Below, piece by piece: positions 33,807 through 42,167 of a DNA stretch of 64,000 bases. Source of the DNA: Phenylobacterium conjunctum (GTDB lineage Bacteria; Pseudomonadota; Alphaproteobacteria; Caulobacterales; Caulobacteraceae); NCBI RefSeq assembly GCF_042679085.1, contig NZ_JBHTLQ010000008.1, positions 1 to 64,000 on the forward strand. The letters run 5' to 3'. Every line of letters begins with the position of its first letter. The stretch's first letter is position 1. The position numbers and the translations under genes are program-made. Under the pieces are notes generated by a model that saw nothing but the letters and a program-made list of their open reading frames with translations, was not told the origin of the DNA and did not search any database.

Positions 33807-35975
33807 ATGCTTCGGCAGTACGAGCTGATCGACAAGGTCAGCTCCTACGACCCCACCGCCGACGAGGCGATCCTCAACCGGGCCTATGTCTACGCCATGC
33901 GCATGCATGGATCGCAGAAGCGCGCGTCCGGCGACCCCTATTTCGCCCACCCCATCGAAGTGGCGGGCATCCTTACCGACTACCGGCTCGACACCTCCAC
34001 CATCGTCACGGCCCTGCTGCACGACGTGATCGAGGATTGCCCGGTCACGCCGGAGGATATCACCGAGCTGTTCGGTCCCGAGATCGCCGAGATGGTCGAG
34101 GGCGTCACCAAGCTGACCAAGCTTGAGCTGAACAGCGAGTACACCAAGCAGGCCGAGAACCTGCGCAAGTTCATCCTGGCCATCTCCAAGGACGTGCGCG
34201 TCCTGATGGTCAAGCTGGCCGACCGTCTGCACAACATGCGGACGCTGCAGTACATCAAGAACCCCGCCAAGCGGGAGCGGATCGCCCGTGAGACCCTGGA
34301 CATCTATGCGCCTCTGGCGCGGTCCATCGGCTGTCACCGGATCTGTTCCGAGCTTGAGGAACTGGCCTTCGAGCACCTGAACCCCGTCGCCCGCGACGCC
34401 ATCGGCCGCCGGTTGGAGGCGCTGCGCAACGAGCAGGGCGGGGCGGTCGCGGTGGTCTCCGGGGAAATCGCCGCCAAGCTGGAAGCTCAAGGCATCTCGG
34501 CCCGCGTGTTCGGCCGCGAGAAGAACCCCTATTCGATCTGGCGAAAGCTGCAGCGCAAGTCGATCGGCTTCTCCCAGCTGTCCGACATCTACGCCTTCCG
34601 GGTGATCGTGGAGTCCGAGGACGAGTGCTATCGCGCGCTCGGCGTTATCCACCGCGCCTGGTCCAGCGTGCCGGAGCGGTTCAAGGACTACATCTCGACG
34701 CCCAAGCGGAACAATTACCGCTCGCTGCACACCACGGTGGTCGGCCCCCGCGGCATGCGCATCGAGATGCAGATCCGCACCGAGGCCATGGACCGCGTGG
34801 CCGAGGAGGGCGTGGCCGCCCACTGGCGCTACAAGGACAAGTCCTACGGCTTTGACGCCGAGGCCCAGGCGGCCGAAGGCGGGCGCGATCCGCTGGTCAA
34901 TCTGCGCCACCTGGTCCAGGTGCTGGAGCATGGCGGTGACGTTGAGGAGCTGGTCGAGCACGCCAAGCTCGAGATGTATCTCGACCAGGTGTTCGTCTTC
35001 ACGCCCAAGGGCAAGCTGGTCAGCCTGCCGCGCGGCGCCATGCCCCTGGATTTCGCCTATGCGGTCCACACCGACGTGGGCGACACCTGTATTGGCGTGA
35101 AGATCAACGGCGAGTTGAAGCCCCTGCGGACGCAGATGCACAACGGCGACGTGGTCGAGGTGATCCGTGGGCCCAAGCCTGTGGCGCCGCAGGACTGGCG
35201 CACCCTGACCGTCACCGGCCGGGCGCGGGCGGCCATCCGCCGCCACATCCGCATCGCCGAGAAGGAAGAGTTCACCCGGCTGGGGCGCGCCACGGTCGAG
35301 CAGACCTTCGAGCGCGCCGGCAAGTCACGGGCGGACGTGTCGCTGAAGCCGGCGCTGGAGCGGTTCGCTGTCGCCAGCGAGGAAGAGCTGCACCACCTGG
35401 TCGGCCGCGGCAAGATCACGCCAGGTCAGATCCTGGACATCATCTTCCCCGGCCTGAACGCCAGCGAGCGCGCGGCCGCCATGGCCACACGCCGGATCGA
35501 GGGGGGCAAGTCCGCCCGCCTGTTCGTCAAGGGCGGCGGGCTGACGCCTGGGGTGTCGCTGCACTTCGGCGCCTGCTGCACCCCGGTGCCGGGGGACCGT
35601 ATCGTCGGCATCGTTGACCCCGAGGGGACCGGGCTGACCGTCCACGCCATCGACTGCGCCAAGCTGGCCGAGTTCGAGGACCGCGAGGAGCTGTGGCGTG
35701 ACCTGCAATGGACGCCGGAGGCCGAGCGCAACACGGTCACCCAGTCGCGCCTGACCGCCACCATCCGCAATGCGCCCGGGGTTCTGGGCCAGGCCTGCAC
35801 GGTGATCGGTGACGCGGGCGGCAACATCGTCAACCTGCGCATGCACCGCCGTCAGGCCGACTTCTTCGACGTCGACTTCGACATCGAGGTCAAGGACGCT
35901 CGTCACCTGACCAACATCGCCGCCGCCCTGCGCGCCAACCCGTCCATCGAGACGGTGGAGCGTGCGAAGGGCTAG
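33807..35975 (+). CDS. rel: Bifunctional (p)ppGpp synthetase/hydrolase Rel
   Basis: A 722-residue stringent-response enzyme. The hydrolase HD domain carries LLHDVIEDC (His72-Asp73, Glu76-Asp77), so the hydrolase site looks intact. The synthetase domain has YRSLHTTVVGPRGMRIEMQI with the Glu320-x-Gln322 motif of bifunctional enzymes. A TGS domain (VFVFTPKGKLVSLPRGAMPL), a zinc-finger-like region (FGACCTPVPGDRIVG) and a C-terminal ACT domain (TATIRNAPGVLGQACTVIGD) follow. The ATG begins the standard N-terminus MLRQYELIDKV but lacks a ribosome binding site; the frame stays open upstream to a CTG at 33684 (see findings). Confidence 0.97.
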   Translation: MLRQYELIDKVSSYDPTADEAILNRAYVYAMRMHGSQKRASGDPYFAHPIEVAGILTDYRLDTSTIVTALLHDVIEDCPVTPEDITELFGPEIAEMVEGVTKLTKLELNSEYTKQAENLRKFILAISKDVRVLMVKLADRLHNMRTLQYIKNPAKRERIARETLDIYAPLARSIGCHRICSELEELAFEHLNPVARDAIGRRLEALRNEQGGAVAVVSGEIAAKLEAQGISARVFGREKNPYSIWRKLQRKSIGFSQLSDIYAFRVIVESEDECYRALGVIHRAWSSVPERFKDYISTPKRNNYRSLHTTVVGPRGMRIEMQIRTEAMDRVAEEGVAAHWRYKDKSYGFDAEAQAAEGGRDPLVNLRHLVQVLEHGGDVEELVEHAKLEMYLDQVFVFTPKGKLVSLPRGAMPLDFAYAVHTDVGDTCIGVKINGELKPLRTQMHNGDVVEVIRGPKPVAPQDWRTLTVTGRARAAIRRHIRIAEKEEFTRLGRATVEQTFERAGKSRADVSLKPALERFAVASEEELHHLVGRGKITPGQILDIIFPGLNASERAAAMATRRIEGGKSARLFVKGGGLTPGVSLHFGACCTPVPGDRIVGIVDPEGTGLTVHAIDCAKLAEFEDREELWRDLQWTPEAERNTVTQSRLTATIRNAPGVLGQACTVIGDAGGNIVNLRMHRRQADFFDVDFDIEVKDARHLTNIAAALRANPSIETVERAKG

Positions 35976-35983
35976 GGTCCGGC

Positions 35984-37225
35984 CTAGACCAGGATCACCG
36001 GCGCGAAGCCGCCGCCGGGGGTTCGGAAGTTGGTCGTCTGGCCCTGATAGACCCGCGCGGCGGTCAGCAGGATTTCGCCCGCATAGGCGTAGAGCCGCAC
36101 ATCGACCTTGCGAGGGGTGGGTGCGCCGTCCACCTGGACCTGTCGCTCGCTGGGCGGGGCTAGGGCCTGGGCGATGTAGCCGCCCTGGAGGATCTCGGCG
36201 AAGACGCCGCGGGTCAGCTTGTCGCCGCGATAGACCGCCTTGCCGCCGTAGCCGCCGGTGGGCTTGAAGAACAGGGCCTTGCGCCGCGCCCACAGATCAT
36301 CGGCCGTCTCAGGCGTCACCGCCAGGGTTGAGGGCACGTGGGACAGGGCGGCGCGGCGACCTGCATCCATGCCCCAGGCCGCCATCCGCTCAGGGTCGGA
36401 CAGCTCGATCAGGTTGCGCTTGTCGGCATAGAGGGCGTGGTGGTGCGGGCTGGGCGTCACGACCGCAGCGCCAGCTGAGTAGGCCGCCGCCAGGGCCGCA
36501 TGCCGCGGCTCGATGAGGGCGAAGTCCGTGAGGCGGTTATAGACGAGGTCGATAGCCTGGCCGCGCCAGGACAGGCGGCCGTCGGCGAAGGCCAAGTCGG
36601 CGGCGTCGACAATGATCGCCGTCGCGCCCTGGCGCTCGAACAGCCGCTGGGCGATCAGGAACTCCGGGTAGAGGAACTGCCCCTGCGGCGCGTCATCGAC
36701 AATGGCGATGACGCCGGGGGCGCCGTGGCGGCCCTGCAGGCGCCACTCGGCCAGGATCATCCGCCAGACGGCTGCCTCGAAGGCGGCGAACGGGGCCTGG
36801 TCGATGGCCTCGGCCACCTCCGGGCAACAGGCCAGTTGGGCCGGTCCCAGCAGGGCGTTCAGGAAGGCGCCGCCGGCATTGGTGTTCACCTCGATCAGCC
36901 GCGGCCCGTCGGGGGACAGGTGGAAGTCATAGCCCATGAAGGCGCCGCGCGGGCCATGATCCAGTCGGGCGATCTGCGGCGCCCGGCCCAGGGCGGCGTC
37001 GCGCCAGGCGGGGAGGCCGGCGGCGGCCTCGATGGCGTGAACCGTCTCGACCATGGCCTGATGGTCCGCGCGGGCGACGAAGACCGGGCCGCTGGAGAAC
37101 AGGTGCTCACGGCCGATCCGCAGGTCGGCGCCGCCCTCGCAGATCTGACCCCACAGCGCGGCTTCGTCGACCTCGATGCAGAAGCAGCTCTCGTTGAGCT
37201 GCTGATCGATGCGCTGGAAGCTCAT
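35984..37225 (-). CDS. ATP-grasp-like protein of unknown function in the arsenic operon
   Basis: A 413-residue protein of which I do not know the function. Two blocks look like ATP-grasp active-site elements in swapped order. GPRLIEVNTNAGGAFLN (Glu112, Asn114) resembles the metal-binding end of the fold, while ALFFKPTGGYGGKAVYRG (Lys321), Arg377 in KVDVRLYAYAG and the tail NFRTPGGGFAPV resemble the nucleotide-binding part. This order, with LVYNRLTDFALIEP between, suggests a circularly permuted ATP-grasp as in the glutathionylspermidine-synthetase-like group. Such enzymes ligate amines or amino acids to carboxylates. It overlaps arsC by four bases (ATGA) and ends the ars operon. Convergent with rel, eight bases apart. 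Confidence 0.8.
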   Translation of the reverse strand: MSFQRIDQQLNESCFCIEVDEAALWGQICEGGADLRIGREHLFSSGPVFVARADHQAMVETVHAIEAAAGLPAWRDAALGRAPQIARLDHGPRGAFMGYDFHLSPDGPRLIEVNTNAGGAFLNALLGPAQLACCPEVAEAIDQAPFAAFEAAVWRMILAEWRLQGRHGAPGVIAIVDDAPQGQFLYPEFLIAQRLFERQGATAIIVDAADLAFADGRLSWRGQAIDLVYNRLTDFALIEPRHAALAAAYSAGAAVVTPSPHHHALYADKRNLIELSDPERMAAWGMDAGRRAALSHVPSTLAVTPETADDLWARRKALFFKPTGGYGGKAVYRGDKLTRGVFAEILQGGYIAQALAPPSERQVQVDGAPTPRKVDVRLYAYAGEILLTAARVYQGQTTNFRTPGGGFAPVILV

Positions 37226-37632
37226 GGGTTCCGCACCACTTCGCCGTCTTCCTTGAGGAACTCGGCCGGGACCCGGTCCAGCAGGGCGAAGACCTGTTCG
37301 GAGGGACGACACAGGGCGGCGCCCTTGGGCGTGACGACGATGGGGCGGTTCACCAGGATCGGATGCTCGACCATGGCGGCCAGGATGGCGTCGTCAGTGG
37401 CGTCCGGCGCGGTCAGGCCAAGCTCGGCGGCGGGGGTTCCCTTGTCGCGCATCGCCGTACGGGGCGTCAGGCCGGCCCGGGCGAACAGGTCGCGCAGCTG
37501 GGGCTCGGTCCAGCCGGCGGAGAGGTACTCCACAACCTGCGGCGCGTAGCCGGCGGCCTCGATCATCGCCAGGGTGTTGCGCGAGGTGCCACAGGCCGGG
37601 TTGTGGAAGATGGTGACGGGGAAGTCGGTCAT
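37222..37632 (-). CDS. arsC: Arsenate reductase (glutaredoxin-dependent)
   Basis: A 136-residue ArsC of the thioredoxin-fold family that reduces arsenate to arsenite with glutathione/glutaredoxin. The catalytic Cys lies in IFHNPACGTSRNTLAMI, and the conserved arginines lie in LTPRTAMRDKG and ILVNRPIVVTPKGAALCRPS. AGGAG precedes the ATG by six bases. It follows acr3 with a nine-base gap and is translationally coupled to the ATP-grasp-like gene. Confidence 0.95.
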   Translation of the reverse strand: MTDFPVTIFHNPACGTSRNTLAMIEAAGYAPQVVEYLSAGWTEPQLRDLFARAGLTPRTAMRDKGTPAAELGLTAPDATDDAILAAMVEHPILVNRPIVVTPKGAALCRPSEQVFALLDRVPAEFLKEDGEVVRNP

Positions 37633-37641
37633 CTGCTGCTC

Positions 37642-38691
37642 CTAGGAGGACGCGCGCCGGGCCACCGCGGGGGCGGCCTCGTACCAGGGGCGGGACCGGT
37701 TCACGATGGCGACCACCGACAGCATGACCGGCACCTCGATCAGCACCCCGACCACAGTGGCCAGGGCCGCGCCGGAGGTCAGGCCGAACAGGCTGATGGC
37801 GGCCGCAACGGCAAGTTCGAAGAAGTTGCTGGCCCCGATCAGGGCCGAGGGACCGGCCACGCAGTGGGCCTCGCCCGTCGCCCGGTTCAGCAGGTAGGCG
37901 AGGCCGGCGTTCAGGTAGACCTGGATCAGGATTGGCACGGCCAGCAGGGCGATAATCAGGGGCTGGGCGAGGATCTGGCGGCCCTGGAACCCGAACAGCA
38001 GGACCAGGGTCGCCAGCAGGGCGGCCATGGAGACCGGACCGATCCGGGCCAGGGCGGATTGAAGCGCGGCCTCGCCGCCGCGGGCCAGGATCAGGCCACG
38101 GGCGATCTGGGCGATGGCGACCGGCGCGAGGATGTAGAGCGCCACCGACAGGGTCAGGGTCTCCCAGGGCACGGTGATCGCTGACAGGCCCAGGAGGAGG
38201 GCGACGATCGGGGCGAAGGCCACCAGCATGATCGCGTCATTGACCGCCACCTGGCTGAGCGTGAAGTGCGGCTCGCCGCGCACCAGGTTGCTCCAGACGA
38301 AGACCATGGCGGTGCAGGGGGCGGCGGCCAGCAGGATCAGGCCGGCGATATAGCTGTCGACCTGACCGCCCGGCAGCCAGGGCCGGAACAGTCCGCCAAT
38401 GAACAGAGCGCCCAAGAGGGCCATGGAGAAGGGCTTGATCGCCCAGTTGACGAACAGGGTGACGCCGATGCCGCGCCAGTGCCGGCCGACCTGGCCGAGG
38501 GCGCGGAAGTCGATCTTCATCAGCATCGGAATGATCATCAGCCAGACCAGGCCGGCGACCGGCAGGTTCACCTTGGCGATCTCCAGGGCCCCGATCGTGG
38601 CGAAGGCGGGCGCAAAGACCTGGCCGAGCGCGATGCCGGCGATGATGCACAGGGTGACCCAGAGGGTCAGGTAGCGTTCGAAGATGTTCAT
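37642..38691 (-). CDS. acr3: Arsenite efflux permease Acr3
   Basis: A 349-residue membrane protein with about ten helices of the BART/Acr3 family, which exports arsenite (and sometimes antimonite). Typical stretches are VAGLVWLMIIPMLMKIDF, the conserved APCTAMVFVWSNL with the essential Cys, and NAGLAYLLNRATGEAHCVAG. It lies seven bases after the arsR stop and nine before arsC, so the three form one operon. Its presence instead of ArsB is usual for alphaproteobacteria. Confidence 0.95.
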   Translation of the reverse strand: MNIFERYLTLWVTLCIIAGIALGQVFAPAFATIGALEIAKVNLPVAGLVWLMIIPMLMKIDFRALGQVGRHWRGIGVTLFVNWAIKPFSMALLGALFIGGLFRPWLPGGQVDSYIAGLILLAAAPCTAMVFVWSNLVRGEPHFTLSQVAVNDAIMLVAFAPIVALLLGLSAITVPWETLTLSVALYILAPVAIAQIARGLILARGGEAALQSALARIGPVSMAALLATLVLLFGFQGRQILAQPLIIALLAVPILIQVYLNAGLAYLLNRATGEAHCVAGPSALIGASNFFELAVAAAISLFGLTSGAALATVVGVLIEVPVMLSVVAIVNRSRPWYEAAPAVARRASS

Positions 38692-38698
38692 GACGGCC

Positions 38699-39040
38699 TC
38701 AGCAGGCGCAGGCGCGGGCGGCGACCGCCTCGGCCAAGGGCGCGCAGATTTCCGGCGCGCCGCCGCAGCAGTCCTCCATCAGGAAGCCCAGCAGGTCGCG
38801 CATGGCCTCGTAGTTGGCGGTGTAGATGATCGAGCGGCCATCGCGCCGCGAGGCCACAAGGCCGGCGTTGCTCAGGACGTTGAGATTGGCCGACAGGGTG
38901 TTGGGCAGGCTTTCCAGCCGCCGGGCGATTTCGCCGGCCGGCAGGCCCTCGGGGCCAGCCTGGACCAGCAGGCGAAAGATCGACAGCCGTCCTTCAAGGG
39001 CGAGGGCGGCGAGGCTTGCGACGGCGGTCTTGATTTCCAT
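38699..39040 (-). CDS. arsR: ArsR-family arsenic-responsive repressor
   Basis: A 113-residue winged-helix repressor: ALALEGRLSIFRLLVQAG, then the helix-turn-helix LPAGEIARRLESLPNTLSAN and wing VASRRDGRSIIYTAN. The E. coli-type Cys pair in the recognition helix is absent; instead the C-terminus carries DCCGGAPEIC and ARACAC, the alternative arsenite-binding arrangement known in several ArsR branches. It starts at an ATG that lies inside a 26-base inverted repeat, a likely operator. First gene of the arsR-acr3-arsC-ATP-grasp operon. Confidence 0.94.
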   Translation of the reverse strand: MEIKTAVASLAALALEGRLSIFRLLVQAGPEGLPAGEIARRLESLPNTLSANLNVLSNAGLVASRRDGRSIIYTANYEAMRDLLGFLMEDCCGGAPEICAPLAEAVAARACAC

Positions 39041-39063
39041 ATTTCCAGGATCGCGGAAATATG
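39038..39063 (-). promoter_or_regulatory. ArsR operator, inverted repeat over the arsR start codon
   Basis: CATATTTCC (39038-39046) and GGAAATATG (39055-39063) form a perfect 9-bp inverted repeat with an 8-base spacer. The arsR start codon is at 39038-39040. AT-rich dyads of this kind are typical ArsR/SmtB-family sites. Repressor bound here would block the whole ars operon. Confidence 0.75.
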
Positions 39064-39083
39064 GAGTCGTTGCAAGCGGTTCG

Positions 39084-39938
39084 TCAGGCCGGGACGGTCA
39101 CCGGGGCCGGGTCGATGGTCACCCGGCGCATGTGGCGGCGCTGGCCCGGATAGTCGTTGAGGGCGAAGTGCCAGACCGATCGGTTGTCCCACATGGCCAC
39201 CGACCCCGGCTGCCAGGCGAAGCGGGTGGTGAAGGCCTCATACCTCGAGTGCTCGAACAGGTAGTCGAGCAAGGGCTTTGAATCCTTTCGGCTCCAGCCC
39301 TCAAACTTCATCGTGAAGGCGGGGTTCACATAGAGCGCCTTGCGGCCGGTCTCCGGGTGAACCAGCACCACCGGGTGGACGTATTCGCCCACCGCGCCTT
39401 CGGCCTCGCTCACCGCCATCGACGAGCGCTTCTGGGCCGAGTGGCCGCTTGCAGAGTATTCGCGGCTTGCGGTGTGCACCGCCCGCAGGCCGTCCAAGGT
39501 GGCCTTCAGGCCCGGAGACAGGGCGTCGTAGGCGGCGGCCTGGCTGGCGAACAGGGTGTCGCCGCCCCACTCGGGCAGCTCGACCGCATAGAGGATCGAG
39601 GCGATGGCGGGCCGTTCCAGGAAGCTCATGTCCGAGTGCCAGCCGCCGCCGAAGTTCACCTTGTCGTGCGGCTCCTTGATGATCTCCATCACCTCAGGAT
39701 GCTCGGCCATCCCCTTGACATAAGGATGGATATTCAGCGGCCCGAACCGGCGGCCGAAGGCCAGCTGCTGCTCCGGCGTCAGGGCCTGGTCGCGGAAGAA
39801 GATCACCTGATGCTCGACGAAGGCGCGTCGGATCTCGGCCAGGGTCTCGTCGCTCAGGGGTTCGGCCAGGTTGACGCCGGTGATCTCGGCGCCCAGGGCG
39901 CCGGCGGTGCGGCGGATGCGCAGGGATTTCGGGGCCAT
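39084..39938 (-). CDS. TauD/TfdA-family Fe(II)/2-oxoglutarate dioxygenase
   Basis: A 284-residue oxygenase. The iron-binding facial triad can be read as His-x-Asp in GGGWHSDMSFLERP and the distal His in WDNRSVWHFALNDYP, with the 2-oxoglutarate-binding Arg in GQRRHMRRVTID. The N-terminus LGAEITGVNLAEPLSDETLA and VIFFRDQALTPEQQLAFGRR is typical of the TauD group (taurine, 2,4-D, alkylsulfate dioxygenases). No sulfonate transporter is adjacent, so the substrate is unknown. AGGAGA precedes the ATG. It lies 43 bases upstream of arsR on the same strand, but arsR has its own operator. Confidence 0.9.
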   Translation of the reverse strand: MAPKSLRIRRTAGALGAEITGVNLAEPLSDETLAEIRRAFVEHQVIFFRDQALTPEQQLAFGRRFGPLNIHPYVKGMAEHPEVMEIIKEPHDKVNFGGGWHSDMSFLERPAIASILYAVELPEWGGDTLFASQAAAYDALSPGLKATLDGLRAVHTASREYSASGHSAQKRSSMAVSEAEGAVGEYVHPVVLVHPETGRKALYVNPAFTMKFEGWSRKDSKPLLDYLFEHSRYEAFTTRFAWQPGSVAMWDNRSVWHFALNDYPGQRRHMRRVTIDPAPVTVPA

Positions 39939-40083
39939 GGACGGTTCTCCTATTTGTCGGGCGCAGAGTTCGCCCGATCTCGCGGGGGTTCAAGCCAGAT
40001 TCCTTGGGCGCATCTGATAGGCCGGCTCACTTGCGGGCGGCGCCTGGGGGGCGCAAAAGGCCGTCCTCACGGAGGAACGCCCG

Positions 40084-40986
40084 ATGACCGCGCACAGCCT
40101 GACCTGGCGACACGCCCTGCTGGCCCTGGCGGTGGTGGCCATCTGGGGCACCAATTTCGTGGTCATCAAGGTGGCGCTCGCCCACCTGCCGCCGCTGACC
40201 TTCGCGGCCCTACGCTTCACCTTCGCCTTCCTGCCGGCGGCCTTCTTCCTGAAGCGCCCGCCCGTGCCGTGGCGAAACCTGGCCGCCTACGGGATCCTCA
40301 TCGGGCTTGGGCAGTTCGGCGTGCTCTACATCGCCATCAACGGCTTCATCTCGCCGGGCCTGGCCTCCCTGGTGGTGCAGACCCAGGTGTTCTTCACCAT
40401 CGGCCTGTCCATGTGGCTGTCGGGCGAGCGCGTGCGCCTGTTCCAGATCGCCGCCCTGGGCCTGGCCACCGTCGGCCTGGGCGTGATCCTGATCCACACC
40501 GACGCGACCACCACGCCTATCGGCCTGGCCATGGTGCTGTTCGCCGCCATGTCCTGGTCGCTGGGCAACCTCGTGCAGCGCGCCTCGCCGGGGGTTAGCT
40601 CGCTGAGCTATGTCGTCTGGGCCAGCCTGTTTTCGATCCCGCCCCTCGTGCTGTTGTCCTTCGCCATCGAAGGCTGGCCGGCTATGCGCGACGGGATCGC
40701 CCGCGCGGACCTGATGACCTGGACCGCCGTGCTCTGGCAGTCGGCGGGCAACACCCTGTTCGGCTATGTGGCCTGGGGCTTCCTGCTGGCCCGCTATCCG
40801 GCCGCGACCGTGACCCCCTGGGCCCTGTTGGTGCCGGTGTTCGGCATGGGGGCCTCAGCCTTGCTGCTGGCCGAGCCCCTGCCGGTCTGGAAGATCGCCG
40901 CCGCGGTGCTGGTGATCGGGGGCCTCGCCATCAACATCCTCGGGCCGATGATCTGGAAGCCGAAGGCGGTGATCGCGGCTCAGTAG
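40084..40986 (+). CDS. EamA-family (DMT superfamily) transporter
   Basis: A 300-residue membrane protein with ten predicted helices arranged as two EamA repeats: ALLALAVVAIWGTNFVVIKV begins the first and GLAMVLFAAMSWSLGNLVQR the second. It resembles the YdeD/EamA metabolite exporters for amino acids and related compounds. GGAGG lies upstream of the ATG (ACGGAGGAACGCCC). It is divergent from the dioxygenase gene with a 145-base gap that shows no other gene. Confidence 0.9.
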   Translation: MTAHSLTWRHALLALAVVAIWGTNFVVIKVALAHLPPLTFAALRFTFAFLPAAFFLKRPPVPWRNLAAYGILIGLGQFGVLYIAINGFISPGLASLVVQTQVFFTIGLSMWLSGERVRLFQIAALGLATVGLGVILIHTDATTTPIGLAMVLFAAMSWSLGNLVQRASPGVSSLSYVVWASLFSIPPLVLLSFAIEGWPAMRDGIARADLMTWTAVLWQSAGNTLFGYVAWGFLLARYPAATVTPWALLVPVFGMGASALLLAEPLPVWKIAAAVLVIGGLAINILGPMIWKPKAVIAAQ

Positions 40987-41016
40987 GGCGGGCTCTATCC
41001 AGCCAGCCGCCGCCAG

Positions 41017-41442
41017 CTATTCCGGAACCTTCGAGATGTCGTCGAAGTAGGTCACCTTGTAGGTCGTCCAGGTGTCCCGGGGTTTGTAGAACTCGAACTT
41101 GAAGAACAGGGGCAGGGTGTCGGTCTTGGCTATGAACCGCGCCGAGGTGAAGCTGGGCGCGCTCTGCTTGACGGACATGAGCTCCCAGCCCGTGATCGGT
41201 CCCGTGAACCCTAGGACGGACTTCGTCTGGGTGTTCAGCACCTGCATGTCCTGGACCTTCTGGGTGGCCATCAGGGTGCCTTGGAACAGCAGGTCATAGG
41301 CGCCGGGGACATCGTTCCTTTTCAGGAGCGCGAAGAAGCTGTCGGTCTTGGTCTTGAGGTCGGGCGGCAGATCGTCGGCGTGCGCGGCGGACGCCATGCT
41401 CATGAAGGCCAAGGCGACGACGAAGTTGACGACACTGCGCAT
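41017..41442 (-). CDS. Small secreted protein of unknown function
   Basis: A 141-residue protein with a signal peptide (MRSVVNFVVALAFMSMASAAHA-DD) and a compact domain of helix then beta strands: TKTDSFFALLKRNDVPGAYD, LNTQTKSVLGFTGPITGWEL, and TLPLFFKFEFYKPRDTWTTY. The layout suggests an NTF2-like or DUF-type alpha+beta fold, which I cannot confirm. The start has GGGGA five bases upstream. It is convergent with the EamA gene and divergent from pyrE. Confidence 0.72.
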   Translation of the reverse strand: MRSVVNFVVALAFMSMASAAHADDLPPDLKTKTDSFFALLKRNDVPGAYDLLFQGTLMATQKVQDMQVLNTQTKSVLGFTGPITGWELMSVKQSAPSFTSARFIAKTDTLPLFFKFEFYKPRDTWTTYKVTYFDDISKVPE

Positions 41443-41582
41443 GATGATCCCCCTGATGCCTGAACTCCATTCATAGGGGAGCGCTTGGCGCCTCGCAATG
41501 TGAAGCTGTGTCTGCTGCAGTCGACTCGGATGACAGCCCCGCCGCCTTTCGGTAATCCGCAAAGCAGCAGGAGAAACCGCCC

Positions 41583-42167
41583 ATGAACACCGAACAGGTC
41601 CTCGAAGAATTCCGCGCCTCGGGCGCCCTGCGCGAGGGGCACTTCGTGCTCTCCAGCGGCCTGCATTCCGGCACCTTCCTGCAGAAGAACCTGGTCTTCC
41701 AGTACCCCGAGCGCACCGAGCGCCTGTGCAAGGCGCTGGCCGCCAAGATCAAGGAGGCCGTGGGCGAGGTCGACCTGTGCATCTCCCCGGCCGTGGGCGG
41801 GATCATCCCCGGCTACGAGACCGCCCGGCACCTGGGCGTGCCCTCGATGTACGTCGAGCGCGAGGGCGGGTCGTTCAAGCTGCGCCGGGCCTTCTCGATC
41901 CCGCCGGGCGCGCGGATCGCCATGGTCGAGGACATCGTCTCCACCGGCCTGTCGTCGCGCGAGTGCGTGGACGCCATCAAGGCGGCCGGCGGCAATGTGG
42001 TGGTCGCGGCCTGCATCGTCGACCGCTCCGGCGGCCGCGCCGATCCGGGCGCGCCGTTCGTGGCCCTGGCCCGGCTGGACGTGCCGGCCTATCCCGCCGA
42101 CCAGCTTCCCCCTGAACTCGCCGCGATCCCCGTAGAGGACCCCGGCAGCCGGAGACTGCACGGATGA
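41583..42167 (+). CDS. pyrE: Orotate phosphoribosyltransferase
   Basis: A 194-residue enzyme that converts orotate and PRPP to orotidine 5'-phosphate in pyrimidine synthesis. The PRPP-binding motif is RIAMVEDIVSTGLSSRECVD, in which the two acidic residues of the PRPP loop appear as Glu-Asp; LCISPAVGGIIPGYETARHL is another family block. CAGGAG precedes the ATG by about nine bases. Overlaps pdxJ by four bases, beginning a coupled pyrE-pdxJ-acpS cluster. Confidence 0.95.
   Translation: MNTEQVLEEFRASGALREGHFVLSSGLHSGTFLQKNLVFQYPERTERLCKALAAKIKEAVGEVDLCISPAVGGIIPGYETARHLGVPSMYVEREGGSFKLRRAFSIPPGARIAMVEDIVSTGLSSRECVDAIKAAGGNVVVAACIVDRSGGRADPGAPFVALARLDVPAYPADQLPPELAAIPVEDPGSRRLHG

Noticed and set aside
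33306..35246. Open frame of 646 codons opposite rel on the minus strand
   Set aside because: It mirrors a well-supported gene, its composition (Gly/Asp/His/Leu-rich) is that of an antisense frame in GC-rich DNA, and it has no family features.
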